Part shown: piece by piece, positions 32,868-44,408 of the stretch
Numbering within the stretch: the stretch's first letter is position 1
Layout: the number at the start of each line of letters is the position of its first letter
Source of the DNA: Anomaloglossus baeobatrachus
Lineage: Eukaryota; Chordata; Amphibia; Anura; Aromobatidae
Assembly: GCF_048569485.1 (NCBI RefSeq)
Contig: NC_134361.1
Location: 173,196,492-173,260,491 of the forward strand
DNA: 64,000 nt
Reading direction: 5' to 3'
Notes under the pieces: generated by a model
Told to the model about the DNA's origin: nothing
The model's database searches: none
What the model saw: the letters and a program-made list of their open reading frames with translations, nothing else
Made by a program: the position numbers and the translations under genes

Positions 32868-33917
32868 ATGTCCGACACCGAGGGAGAGCCGGTGGCTGTA
32901 GTAGTTCAAGACGCAGCAGCATCGGCTGATGTAATCCCAGTCGCCGTCGCCCCAGCCCCCGCTGTAGCGCCGGTAATGCCGATCACAATGCCGTACATCC
33001 TGGGAGCAGAATGGCTGCCGCAGGACTCCGGGGAGTCACATACCCTGAGCGACTTCAGAGAAAGGCTGCACAGCTTGTTCATAGTGTATCTGCTGACTGA
33101 GAGCCAGAAGGTGGGCATATTAATGGGGCAGCTAGCCGGTGTGGCCCAGCGTGAAGTGAAGTCCTGGCCTGATACAGATAAAGGGACAGCAACCCAGATA
33201 CTGGCCAAGTTAAAGAGTACTTTTGACACCCGCACCGCAGCAGAAATAAAGATGAGATTCTTTGGGTGCAAACAACGGGCCACGGACAGCATAAGGGACT
33301 ATGCCTTAAACTTGCAGGAGGCCCTGAGAGCAATTAAACAGGTGGACCCAGAGAGTGTACGTGAAGAAGACAAACTCCTAACTGAGCAGTTCATAGAGGG
33401 GCTCCTGTCTGATGCCCACAGGACCCAGCTGCGTATCATGGTCCTGCAGAACCCTGCTCTGGACTTTGCAAAGTTTAAGGACCAGGCCATCCGGGTACTG
33501 AGAGAATCTACACCGGATGACCCAGTACCCCTCCGGCCTCTTGCTATCACGTACCCAGGGGTGGTGCCTGCAACACGAGCCGCTGCAGGGGCTGAGGCGC
33601 AGTCCCTGGATAAGGATCCCACAGCAGAGCTCAGACAGCAGGTCCAGGAGCTGACCAAGACTGTAGCTGCCCTTGCCAAGACCGTGCAGTCTCTACAAAT
33701 GACCCCATCGCCTGCAAGAATCGAGTTGGCCTCCAGCCCAGATGACGTCCCATGGATGCGACAGAGGAGGATTCCGCCGACCCGAGGAAAAGACACAGAC
33801 CGGTATGATTCAACGGGACAACCGATCTGCCGCCGCTGCAGCCAGGCGGGCCATATTGCAAGACACTGTCCTTTAAATGGGCCGAACCTGGGGCCAGGAG
33901 CCAACCCCCAGTTGTAA
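32868..33917 (+). pseudogene. E3 gag
   Basis: A continuous 349-codon frame. Residues about 1-35 are acidic/alanine-rich. Residues about 40-230 form the capsid-like core (AEWLPQDSGESHTLSDFRER, QLAGVAQREVKSWPDTDKG, FFGCKQRATDSIRDYALNLQ). A short coiled-coil-prone segment follows (about 245-275), and a CCHC knuckle CRRCSQAGHIARHC ends it at about 320-333. The product would be the particle-forming Gag of a Ty3-type element. The start sits 257 bp after the LTR and is followed by pol. It is part of a fossil element. Confidence 0.88.
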
Positions 33918-36900
33918 GGAAGCCCAACTCAAACCCCAGTCGCAGCAAGTATGTGGGAGGACGCCCGGTCCTTCCTATTGTGCTGGATGGGATCCCTTTG
34001 AATGCCCTCCTGGATACGGGGTCTCAGGTAACAACCATCCCTTATAAACTGTACAAAAGATATTGGGCTGATTCGGACATTGACCATGGCCCAGATGATG
34101 ATTTAACAATTGTGGCCAGTAATGGTCAGCCCTTGCCTCAAATTGGGTACAAGGAAGTAACCATTAAAGTGGGGCGGGTAGAATTGCCGTGTCAGGGGAT
34201 GATAATTGTAGATATTGATCGCAAAGAATCTAACCCACTGCTAACCATTGGTACAAATGTGATGGAAAATTGTCTTGCCAAAGTGATAATTTTGTTGCAG
34301 CAGGCGTCTGAAGGTGCCAGCTCCGGGCAGCAGCGTGCCCTACAGAGGGAGATCAGAGCCCTGATCAGGAGGCAGCAGGTAGAGCTGGCCGGAGGAGAAA
34401 TTGGCAGTGTAAGGGTAAGTGACCCTCTCCCCATTGCAATCCCCCCAAAAAGTGAAATGTTGATATGGTGTGTCGGGCAGCAATAGGCCTCAAGGGTCAA
34501 GATTACCAGGCCCTGGTGGAACCTGTGTATTCAGAAAGTAGGCCTGATGTCCTGATAGCCAGAGGGGTAGCAGACGTCCGCAAGGGAAGAGTGCCCGTCC
34601 ACGTCCTGAATTGTGGGGAGGAGGAAGCCAAATTGCCCCGGTACGCCACTGTAGCAAAACTGTACACTGTCAGTAACAATACCATCAAAGCAGTGGAACC
34701 CTTGATCCCGCCCGACCAGGCAGAAGACAATGGCTCCAAGGGACAGCTGGAAGACTGGTGCCAAAAATTACATGTGGGCACCGACTCCACCCCCTCACAC
34801 CAAAAGCATGGGGTTTACCAGGTGGTACAGGAGTACGATCGGGTCTTCAGCAAACACCCCCTAGATTTTGGGCAGGTAAAAGGGGTTAAACATCAAATCC
34901 CCACGGGTGATCATCATCCCATTAAAGAGAGATACCGCCCTGTACCCCCAGCACAGTATCAGCGTGCCAAAGAAATGTTACGGGAAATGAAGGAGGCTGG
35001 GGTTATCAGAGATAGTTGTAGCCCCTGGGCAGCTCCACTAGTGCTCGTAAAGAAAAAAGATGGTACAATGAGAATGTGTGTAGATTACAGACAAATTAAC
35101 CGCATTACACATAAAGATGCTTATCCACTACCCAGAATAGAGGAGTCACTAACAGCCTTAAAGTCAGCTAACTATTTCTCCACCTTGGATCTCACCAGTG
35201 GGTATTGGCAGGTTCCCGTGGCAGAGGCGGACAAGGAGAAGACTACATTCACAACACCAATGGGCCTCTGCGAGTTCAACTGTATGCCATTCGGGCTCTG
35301 CAATGCCCCAGGGACATTCCAAAGGTTGATGGAGTGCTGCTTGGGCCATCACAACTTTGAAACCGTGCTGTTATACCTGGATGACGTCATAGTCTACTCC
35401 AAGACTTATGAAGACCACCTGAGGCACTTAGCAGAAGTGTTCGAGTCCCTGTCGGAGTATGGCCTGCAGATAAAGCCGTCCAAATGTCACCTCTTGAAGC
35501 CAAAGGTACAGTACTTGGGTTATGTGGTCAGCGCAGAAGGTGTGGCACCTGATCCAGAGAAAGTCACAGTAATCAAGGACTGGCCGAGACCCACCACGGT
35601 AAAGGAGGTGCGGCAGTTCCTTGGGCTGGTGGGCTACTACCGAAGGTTCATTGATGGTTTCACCAAGATAGCAGCGCCTCTTCAAGATCTCCTGGTGGGC
35701 CAGCCAAAGAAGGCTAAGAAGCAAAGCCCTCCATTTGAATGGAACAGCCAAATAGAAACGTCTTTTGTCTGGCTGAAAGGGGCTCTCACGGGAGAAGAAA
35801 TTCTGGCCTACCCTGACTACAGCCAGCCGTTTGTACTGTACACAGACGCCAGCAACGTGGGCCTGGGAGCAGTTCTGTCCCAGGTGCAGGGAGGCAGAGA
35901 GAAGGTGATAGCTTACGCCAGCAGGAAACTTCGTCCCACAGAAAGGAATCCAGAAAACTACAGTTCCTTTAAGCTGGAGTTCCTCGCTATTGTTTGGGCA
36001 GTGACTGAACGCTTCAAGCACTATCTGGCGTCGGCCAAGTTCACCATCTTCACGGACAACAATCCGTTGACACATCTGGCAACAGCCAAGCTAGGTGCGT
36101 TGGAGCAGCGATGGTTGGCCCGGCTGTCTAACTTTGACTTTACCATCAAGTACCGGGCTGGCAAGAAGAATAACAATGCTGATGCGCTGTCCAGAATATC
36201 TCACTTACCTGAGTCTGGAGAAGACCTGGATGAACTCGAAGAGATAGAGTTACCAGCTTTCCATCACCAAGGTGTTTTCCAGTGTGAGCATGCTGTAGGA
36301 GAGAAGCGCTCGAACCAGCACGAGGTCTCGGTCAACCCATTACTCCACCGTACTTGGGAAGAGACACAGAACGGTGACCCGGCCGTGCGATTGGTCAAAG
36401 AAAAGCTAGCACAAGCTGAGATCCATCTTGGCCCAGATGCTCCAGAAGAAGCCCAGCAGCTGTGGAAGGAGAGGGGACGACTGTTCACCTACCAAGGCAA
36501 GCTATGCAAGAGATATGTCAACTGGCAAACGAATTAACTCGTCTGGCAGATAGTGGTCCCACAGAGGGATGCTCCAATGGTCCTAACAGCTTACCATGAT
36601 AAAGCAGGACACTTCGGATGGAAGAAGTTGGAGACCCTACTCCGTGATCGGTTCTACTGGGTGCACATGAGAAAGACAGTCGAGAAGTGGTGCCGAGACT
36701 GTGGTCCGTGTAACCTGAGGCGGAAAGATGGTGCCAGCCAGAGGTCTCCCCTACAGCCAATTGTCACGAAGCAGCCCCTAGAGTTGGTGGCCCTGGACCA
36801 CGTGAAGTTAACACCAAGCCGGTCAGGCTATGTTTACGCCCTCACCATTGTGGACCATTACTCTTGATTCCTGGTAGTAGTGCCTGTGAAAGACCAGACA

Positions 36901-38058
36901 GCCAGAACAGCAGCTAGAGCGTTTCAGGCATACTTTTGTCGACCTCACGGTTACCCTGAAAGGGTACTGACTGATCAAGGTCCTGCATTCGAGGCAGAAG
37001 TGTTCCAAGAGTTCTGTAACATGTACGGTTGTAAACAAATCAGAACAACACCGTACCACCCCCAAACCAATGGATTGTGCGAGAAGATGAACCATGTGGT
37101 TATTGATATGCTCAAGACTCTACCTCTGGAAGAAAGAAACCAATGGCCAGAGAAGTTACCAGATCTGGTAGACCTGTACAACCATATCCCAGTAAATTCG
37201 ACCAACTGCAGCCCTGCTTACCTGATGCGAGCAAGACCTGGCAAGTTACCTGTAGACTTGGAGATGGGAACTGTGTCACCTGAAGCAGTTCAAGAGATAG
37301 AAGATTGGGATACAGAGCGACAACAGCAGTACCGCAGAGTTCAGGAATGCGTAGAAAAGAGCCTGTCCCAAGCAAGAACGAGACAAGAACAGAACTACAA
37401 TCAAACGGCCCCAGCAACTCCCTTAGCACCTGGAGAACAGGTCCTCAAGAAAAAGCGGAGGGCGCATAAATTAGATGATCAGTGGGAGAATGAACCCTAC
37501 ACCATTATTCCCTCCAACTTTGACAATAGTAAGGTATGCCTCATAAGCAAGGATGAAGGCAAGACCTATCAAACAGTTTCTAGAGACCGCCTGAAAGCAT
37601 GCCCTGAGCGGTGCAAAATCCAAAAAGAAGTAGAAGAAACACAAGAAAGTCCCCAAATTCAAGAAAAGGAGGAAGAGATGATCCAAACAATCCTCGGAAA
37701 ATTCCCCAAAACTTGGACCCGAATCAATAACGCCATAGTGGTATCAGTCGTGACGTTCCCGCAGTTGGTCGAGCCGGAGACAGAAGAGGTTCCAGGTCCA
37801 CCTAAGGAACTGTCCGTCCCAACACAAGATGACACGCCAGCAGTAGAACAGGAGAATCAACCCCCTGCCAGTGGTGAACCTGTCGTACCCTTGGCGAATC
37901 TGAGACCCCGTAGGCAACCATCACGCATACCTGTCAGGGTTAGGCCTACCAGTAACACGGAGGGTGCAGACACTCCAAGTAGTCAGGATCAAACCCCAGA
38001 GCTACGCCGGTCCCAACGTAGCACTCGGGGACAGCCTCCTCCAAGGTATAGAACATAG
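33918..38058 (+). pseudogene. E3 pol (protease, RT, RNase H, integrase), nearly whole but broken
   Basis: Domain order: aspartic protease with ALLDTGSQVTTIPYKLYKRY near 34,003-34,060; RT about 34,900-35,480 with [17 protein letters not shown] and the YLDD box in LLYLDDVIVYSKTYEDHL near 35,370; RNase H about 35,830-36,190 with YTDASNVGLGAVLSQVQ; integrase zinc region near 36,595-36,720 (HFGWKKLETLLRDRFYW, CRDCGPC) and catalytic core about 36,780-37,200 (LDHVKLTPSRSGY, LTDQGPAFEAEVFQEF, QTNGLCEKMNHVVIDML); then a charged proline-rich tail ending STRGQPPPRYRT. It carries about two or three breaks in all. Open frames on the opposite strand are shadows. Confidence 0.9.
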
Positions 38059-38414
38059 AAAGTAAAATACCTAACAGAATGTATATAGTTAGTTGAAATG
38101 TCTTAGGTGATTAAGTAAATGGACAATTGGACCACTGGACTATGAGTGGCCAACACTTTAATTGTTCATAATTAGCACCAGTGTGCTCAACACCCCTGAA
38201 GAAAAACCCGTCCGGCGTGCATAGAGTGGGGTCAGCAATGCTCTGACGCACGCCCAGAGCCTACGTTGGGGGTTTTATTGCGGCGGGTCCCCCATGGAGC
38301 AGTGTAATGGACACCCGGCAGGGAGCCACACTGGACTCTTATAGTTGTTTAAGGTTGTAACATGTTTTGTTTTGTTTCTTCAGTCCGGGAGTACTGAATT
38401 TAACTAAGGGGGAG

Positions 38415-39454
38415 TGTGGCGCCCCAGGACCTCCAAAGGGTTAATGCTGAGCCTGGAGGTAATTGGGAGGTCTATTGGTCAGTATGTTTAACATCCAACG
38501 CAGTTCCTCCCTCGGGCCAGCAGGGGGAGCTCTGAACCTGGAATTCCAGGGAGCATTCCTTAAGCCTGACCTGAGGGAGGGGTTAGTGGTCAGTCTGTAG
38601 AGAGAAGTCATAGCAAGCAGACGCAGAGTAGTGCTGTCCTGTGGAACTGGGGCCTAGAGCTGGAGCAGCTTGGCCCAGTGAAGCAGGAGGAGCAGAGAGG
38701 CACAGAAGAGACTCGGACATCGGAGTCTGTGGCCACCAGGGCCTAAAATACTCCCTGGTAGCCAAATCCGAAGGGCAGGAGAGCTGCAAGCACCTGGCCC
38801 ATAAACAGCCCGAAGGTACAGCTGCATCATCAGGGCCCGGTGTGGACTCCAGCAGAGAAGCACCAGAGAGGGCCTGCGCAGCCTACCACAGAGGGAAAGG
38901 GACGTACCACCGGTCCCAGCAGCAAGAGGGCCATTGCTAAATTCACAGAGCAGGGTCCTATCACAGTAAGGAAAAGAACAGGAGTAGGCCTCATACTCAT
39001 CTGGCCAAAACGACATCTCAGTTACTTCCAGGCCGGCCGGAGCCCTCTACCACCTGTAACGGTCTCCCAGGACTAACCGTTTGTGAAGTAAAAGAGGAGA
39101 AGGTAAAGAGACTGTTGTTTGTGCCTGTTTCTTTCGTTGCCTATCGGCCCTGCACCGTGTTATCCACACAACACCATAGACTCTCACGAGCACCAACAGT
39201 GTCCCCGGGGCACCGCTCCACCTGTGGGGAGCAGTACCACCATTGCTGCCATAACATCACCCCGGAGGCCTCACACAGCAGCGGCGGCTTAATAGCCGCA
39301 AACCACAGGTGGCGTCACGATATAAACACTTTAATTACTCCCAAGTCACCAGCCATTTTAACTGACACCCACCAGGGCCAGGGCCACCACTGACGACCCC
39401 CGGACTAGTCCGGCCCGGCACCGGGTGTTCCATAGCCCTGGGGTGGGCGAGTCA
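38415..39454 (+). repeat. E3 3' LTR
   Basis: Starts TGTGGCGCCCC after the purine tract and ends GGGCGAGTCA. It contains TGGCGTCACGA at 39,310-39,320. It ends only 21 bp before a candidate host start codon. Confidence 0.92.
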
Positions 39455-39470
39455 GTTCTCTTTCCATTAG

Positions 39471-39576
39471 TAAAGATGGCGGAGCATATAGACATGACAG
39501 TTAGCGGGAAAAGTGAAGAAAACCTTCTCTATGATCTGCTGATAAACACAGAGTGGCCTCTGGACCCAATGAGCAG
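39471..39576 (+). CDS. candidate host coding exon (first coding exon)
   Basis: An ATG at 39,476 in good Kozak context (AAAGATGGC) opens a frame beginning MAEHIDMTVSG and ending NTEWPLDPMSR. It runs into a splice-donor-like CAG|GTGCGT at 39,576/39,577, giving 33 codons plus two bases. The preceding TCTCTTTCCATTAG could be a splice acceptor, and AAGATGGCGGAG is a YY1-type motif that often overlaps start codons of host genes. I do not recognise the protein. No further exon was found within the window. The E3 3' LTR ends 21 bp upstream. It could be a genuine exon, a dead fragment or chance. Confidence 0.3.
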
Positions 39577-39820
39577 GTGCGTGGCTGATACCAGAGAGTT
39601 GTGATCAGTCACCAGCTGTTCCCAGTGCAGACAACACATTGGTGGGCCGGACAGGATGCATAGCGATGAAATCGCAGCAGTCTGGAAGTTGTAGCTCCAA
39701 AGTTTGGCAAGTCAACCTGTGCCCATAGGAAACATAGAAGTACACACTTGGTATAGCAACTTCCTGGTACACCTCCTGGTCAGCAAACCCCTCACCCCCC
39801 GCTGCTGCGGCCAGCAGTGC
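39577..39820. other. no recognised feature
   Basis: Between the candidate exon and E4. AAGTTGTAGCTCCAAAGTTT-type sequence suggests a dispersed repeat, but its limits cannot be given. Confidence 0.3.
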
Positions 39821-39935
39821 CTCGTGTGGCGCCCCTGAGACACCAGGTTGCCACAGGGTAATGCATCTCCTGGAGGTGTGATACCCCTGTGCCGGTAAAA
39901 GCCAATAACAACACACCAGCACCATCAGGTACACA

Positions 39936-41080
39936 TGTGCCACCCCCGCGACAGCCGACGGGATGCTCGGACCCGGATCCGCAGTGGCTCGAGGGGTCTC
40001 CGGATCCGAGGCGGCGTCGCGCGGCACCCTCGGAAATAAAAAGGAGGGAATTGTTGGTGGTTTTGGGATAATGTTTGTGATGCCACCCATGGTGTGTGGT
40101 AACGTGAGGGACCACCGCTGCCTGTTTTGAGGAGCCCGGGGACGCTGGTGTGTGGCAGCTGAAGTTGTTAACCCCTCCGTGGGCAGGGGAGTGGTGTCCG
40201 GTGATGGATTGGGTGGGGAACCCGTCGGGTGCAAGGGGTGTAACGTTTACTCACACAGTCCAAAGTCACTGACGCTGACACCAGGTAAACCAAACTCTTG
40301 AGCATTCTGTGGTACTTGGACGGGCACGCTGGGTCCGTGTCCTTTTGGTGTTGCCTGTTGACCTGAAGCCTTGTCCCTTGGCACTGTGTGTCCTACGTGT
40401 GGATCCCTTACACTTGAACCGTTTCGGGTCCCGCTCACCTGCGTGGCTAGCAGGGTGAGCTTGCGCTCAGGGTTCACGCTTGGGATTTTCTAGACGGTTG
40501 TGGGGACTCCTATCCCCCTCATTGCGCTAGTACCCTTATTCTGGAGCGGATGGGGAACGGTTCCTGAAGATTCCGTTCCCGTCAGGTGAATTACTGGGCT
40601 GCATGAAGCTACTTCCCCGCCTACGGTCCGCGTACCCCGTTGTGCCCTGGTCCCTGCCCGGTTGTAGCACAAGGCAGCTGGCCTGCTCTCTGTAGCTGCA
40701 CCGTGCTCCCTGCCACTACTCCCTGCGACTGGGGTTCCAGCTCCGTCTGGCCAGGCCAACGTCTGGCACCTGGGACGGGTACAGGAGCCCTGCTCCACAG
40801 CGCGACCTCTCACTGTCACTGCTGAACTTCAACTTCTCAACTGCACTGACACTTCTGCCCTCCCTCTTCCAGCCCTCCATCTGGGTGGCCCTATTCCCCT
40901 CAGGCTGCCCAATGGGTGCTTGGTGGGTGTGGTGCAGAGTGTTCCTCAGGATTTGTGTACACCTGTTGACAGCAACACCAAAGTGACAGGACCCGTAACC
41001 AAGGAGGAGCGGGTACCATGCAGAAGGGCAGATTGCCCGTCACCCTTGTGACGACCTGATAGGCCAGGGCGTCATACACA
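39936..41080 (-). repeat. reverse solo LTR inside E4 5' LTR
   Basis: Compared with the E4 3' LTR, extra sequence separates CACCATCAGGTACACAT from ACACATACACCC, leaving a short ACAT-containing duplication; the exact borders are uncertain by a few bases. Read on the minus strand it begins near TGTATGACGCCCTGG, with a hairpin-forming TGACG/CGTCA stem, and ends GGGGGTGGCAC. It carries TGGCATCACAAAC at 40,073-40,085. It is related to, but distinct from, the E1/E2 LTR. Confidence 0.65.
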
Positions 41081-41838
41081 CATACACCCAAAACCAGGTT
41101 GCAGGGCTGGGCACTGTGAGCTAACAGGCAGCCAACTGGGAGGGGGGAGAGAGACCCAGCAGGGGGAGGGAACAGTGGTGTGGTAGATGGGAGCTGGCAG
41201 GAAGTAGTTCAGTTGGAGTTAGAGCTGAGGTGTGAGAGGAACAAGAGGCTGAAGGGAGAGTTCTTTGGGACCCGCAGTCTGAGCGATGTGAGGACTGGGG
41301 TCCGGCCTGGCCACCGGTGTTGGGTGAACCTGAGGAGCTGGCAGAGAGAAGCAGAGGACAAGAGCAGTGAGGGGCCAGAGAGGCCAGTTGGTCTGGTGGC
41401 GCGGCAGTCCCAGAGCTGGCAGGAGCCGAAGCTGTTTGAGTACCTATGTGTAGCCTGGGGCTGGTAACTGAGCTCAGCCCAGGTTCTGTCTGTTAACCGC
41501 TGGTGAAACTGAAGGTGCAGGAAGGGTTCATTTGACATGGTACCAGCACGGGAGTCTGAGAAGAAGGGATTCCTTGGAGTCCACCTTGGTAGAAGACAGT
41601 ACCAGGTGGCTGTACCCTTTTACCGTGAGTAAAGTGACATCAACCGCAGCACTTGTGTGGCCTGAATCATTGCCAGCACACTGCACCGCAGCACCAGCTC
41701 CAAACACTACTACCACCATCATCACCTGCTGGGGAAAAGCCCTTCTTGTGGAGTGCTCAGGTCATCAGAGCTGCATATTACATCAGACCCAGCAGAACTC
41801 TGCAGCGGCGGCCCCCAAATCTGGCTGCAAACCGCAAG

Positions 41839-41848
41839 TGGCGTAGTC
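41839..41848 (+). other. PBS-like motif in E4 LTR
   Basis: TGGCGTAGTC, preceded by CCGCAAG as the other families' motif is preceded by CCACRGG. It matches ten bases of the complement of the serine tRNA implied by the E4 primer site. Confidence 0.6.
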
Positions 41849-41867
41849 TCTACATATCCCATTTCTA

Positions 41868-43175
41868 TTTTCATTTCATAGTATCATAGTTTTTAAGGTT
41901 GAAGGGAGACTCTAAGTCCATCTAGTTCAACCCGTAGCCTAACATGTTGATCCAGAGGAAGGCAAAAAAACCCCAATGTGGCAAACAAGTTCCAATGGGG
42001 AAAAAAATTCCTTCCTGACTCCACATCCGGCAATCAGACTAGTTCACTGGATCAATACCCTGTCATAAAATCTAATATACATAGCTGGTAATATTAAATT
42101 TTTCAAGAAAGGCATCCAGGCTCTGCTTAAATGTTAGTAGTGAATCACTCATTACAACATCATGCGGCAGAGAGTTCCATAGTCTCACTGCTCGTACAGT
42201 AAAGAATCCTCGTCTGTGATTATGATTAAACCTTCTTTCCTCAAGACGTAGCGGATGCCCCCGTGTTCCAGTCGCAGGCCTAGGTGTAAAAAGATCTTTG
42301 GAAAGGTCTCTGTACTGTCCCCTCATATATTTATACATTGTGATTAGATCCCCCCTAAGCCTTCGTTTTTCCAAACTAAATAACCCCAAGTTTAATAACC
42401 TGTCCTGGTATTGCAGCCCACCCATTCCTCTAATAATCTTGGTCGCTCTTCTCTGCACCCTCTCCAGTTCAGCTATGTCCTTCTTATATATCGGTGACCA
42501 GAATTGTACACAGTATTCTAAGTGCGGTCGCACTAGTGACTTGTACAGAGGTAGAACTATATTTTTTTCATGAACACTTATACCTCTTTTAATACATCCC
42601 ATTATTTTATTAGCCCTGGCAGCAGTTGCCTGACACTGTCCACTAAAGTGAAGTTTACCATCCACCCATACACCCAAGTCTTTTTCTGTGTGTTTTACCC
42701 AGTGTTCTACAATTAAGTACATAATCATAAATGTTATTTCCTCTACCCAAGTGCATGACCTTACATTTATCTACATTAAACTTCAATTGCCACTTCTCAG
42801 CCCAATCCTCCAATTTACATAAATCTCCCTGTAATATAAAATTATCCTCCTCTGTATTGATTACTCTGCAGAGTTTAGTATCATCTGCAAATATTGAAAT
42901 TCTACTCCGCATGCCCCCAACAAGGTCATTTATAAATATGTTGAAAAGAAGCGGGCCCAATACTGACCCCTGTGGTAACCCACTATGAACTGAGGCCCAG
43001 TCCGAGTACGTACCATTAATAACCACCCTTTGTTTCCTATCACTGAGCCAGTTTTTAACCCAGTTACACATATTTTCCCCTATCCCCATTATTCTCATTT
43101 TATGTACCAACCTTTTGTGTGGCACCGTATCAAAAGCTTTTGAAAAGTCCATATACACATATTTCCCCTTTTATT
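41868..43175 (-). mobile_element. 5'-truncated CR1/Rex1-type LINE
   Basis: Minus strand. The frame enters at MDFSKAFDTVPHKRLVHKMR, then GLPQGSVLGPLLFNIFINDL and the catalytic FADD box (ISIFADDTKLCRVI), then the thumb region (DKCKVMHLGRGNN). A frameshift near 42,660-42,700 moves the C-terminal part (KDLGVWVDGKLHFSGQC, RPHLEYCVQFWSPIYKKDI, RLWNSLPHDVVMSDS) to another frame ending near 42,072. The 3' UTR resembles 8,968-9,190 and ends in ACTATGATACTATGA, a short tandem tail typical of the CR1 group. Endonuclease and the N-terminal RT are missing. Both flanks carry TATTTTC, a plausible target duplication. It is inserted in the E4 5' LTR. Confidence 0.88.
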
Positions 43176-43292
43176 TTCTGACCGACCCCCCCCCCCCCCA
43201 GGGTCTGGGACTGGGCACCGGCCACGACCATCCCCCTGAGTGTCGCACACGCCCGAGACCAAGTACCCCAAGCCCTGGGGCGTATCAGTTTT

Positions 43293-43310
43293 TGGCGTAG
43301 TTGGCAGGAT
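43293..43310 (+). other. E4 primer-binding site (second tRNA-Ser)
   Basis: TGGCGTAGTTGGCAGGAT, five bases after the LTR end. It matches the complement of another serine tRNA 3' end (ATCCTGCCGACTACGCCA, recalled) except for one position that would be a G-U pair. Confidence 0.7.
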
Positions 43311-44408
43311 TCAAACAAGACCCACCACAATGGGTGACAAGCGTGCCTTGTGGACTGTTTTGTTTTAAAGTTTGCAGAGTGCCGGCTTATTGGACTGTAA
43401 ATAGTGCTGCGCCACAACTGCAAAAGGACACAAAAGCTGCAAAAGGGCGCGAAACCAGAGGCCCCGCCCACGACTCCTCCGAGGACGGAAGTGTCACAGC
43501 CGCCTGACCCGAAAGTCCCACAGTGCTCCAGCCCCGCGAGAGTGGTGAAGAAATACCAAGGGGGAGAGCAAGATGGACGGCAGCGGCAGCAGATGAAGGT
43601 ACGGAGAGCGGGCGTGATGGAGGTGGTGGTGGCCATGCGAGCCCACGAGACCAGGGCACTGCACACAGAGGAGGTAAGCTCAACATCCTCCCTGGCCCCA
43701 CCAGTGCTCCTAAACCAGTCGGCCCTTGCCCAGACCCTTGACCTAACCTTGAAGGACCAGGCCACCATGCAACCAGTCCGGATGACCCCAGGACCAGTGC
43801 CGGAAGACCCGACAACAGAGCAAGAAGTTGGCGGTAACCAGGCTGTGTTCCAACCCGCTGCTGGGGACCCGGCAGCGGACCACCCGGACCCGGGAGATGA
43901 TACCCCGGGACTGAGCATTTACGGACTGGCCCTGAAGTGGGCAGCGGGGCTGGCATGCTCTGCATGCTGAGGTCGTCCAGCAGGGGTCGCAGCTGAAGTA
44001 CCAGTCCCCGCTTCCTCCCCTGTTTCCAGCTTTCAGTATTGAAATGTGTGGTAGCTGACACCAGGCTACCAGGTTTGTTGTTCCAGTTTGAAATGTTAAA
44101 ACTTTGATAATTCCCATGGGAGAGCAGGATGGGTCTGCAGCGGAGCAGGCTGGGAGGAGACCGGTGATGTGCTCCCCTTGGACTGCCCACCTTGCTTTGC
44201 CCCTTTTTCCCCCACAGGAAAAGATCACCAAGGACTTTGGGAGAGGGCCCACTGGAACGTGGCCTCAGAGACTGTGGGTGGTGGAAAGGGATGTGGTCGT
44301 TATAATGCAAATGTTACCATGTTAATGTTTCTGAAAAAAAATTATATTTCTCTTTGTCTATTTGTCTGTGCAGCCCGCGGACGTGCTGGATTTTACCAAG
44401 GGGGAATG
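43311..44408 (+). pseudogene. E4 internal region, gag-like remnant
   Basis: Contains a proline-rich 188-codon open frame (43,404-43,970) with PEAPPTTPPRTEVSQPPDP and PGDDTPGLSIYGLALKW. I do not recognise a domain in it. There is no CCHC knuckle and no pol motif. The right end carries CCCCCACAG, splice-acceptor-like, and the purine tract. Antisense frames here are not supported. Confidence 0.4.

Larger units (their letters stand above)
31531..39454 (+). mobile_element. E3: Ty3/Gypsy-type LTR element, nearly whole
   Basis: 5' LTR 31,531-32,606, primer site 32,611-32,628, gag, pol, 356 bp non-coding, purine tract AAGGGGGAG, 3' LTR 38,415-39,454. The 4-bp duplication GTTC flanks it exactly (31,527-31,530 and 39,455-39,458). 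About 16 substitutions were counted by eye over roughly 1,030 aligned LTR positions, about 1.5%, so it is the youngest LTR element here. The coding part carries only about two or three breaks. No env frame follows pol. Confidence 0.95.

Noticed and set aside
33299-36075. Minus-strand frames of 201 and 215 codons inside E3
   Set aside because: Antisense shadows of gag and pol, with no domain or codon signal of their own.
38059-38414. Possible env gene after E3 pol
   Set aside because: Only 356 bp without a frame before the polypurine tract; E1 and E2 also have only non-coding DNA there.
43387-44310. 307-codon minus-strand frame
   Set aside because: Low-complexity proline/leucine-rich antisense of the E4 interior; no domain recognised.
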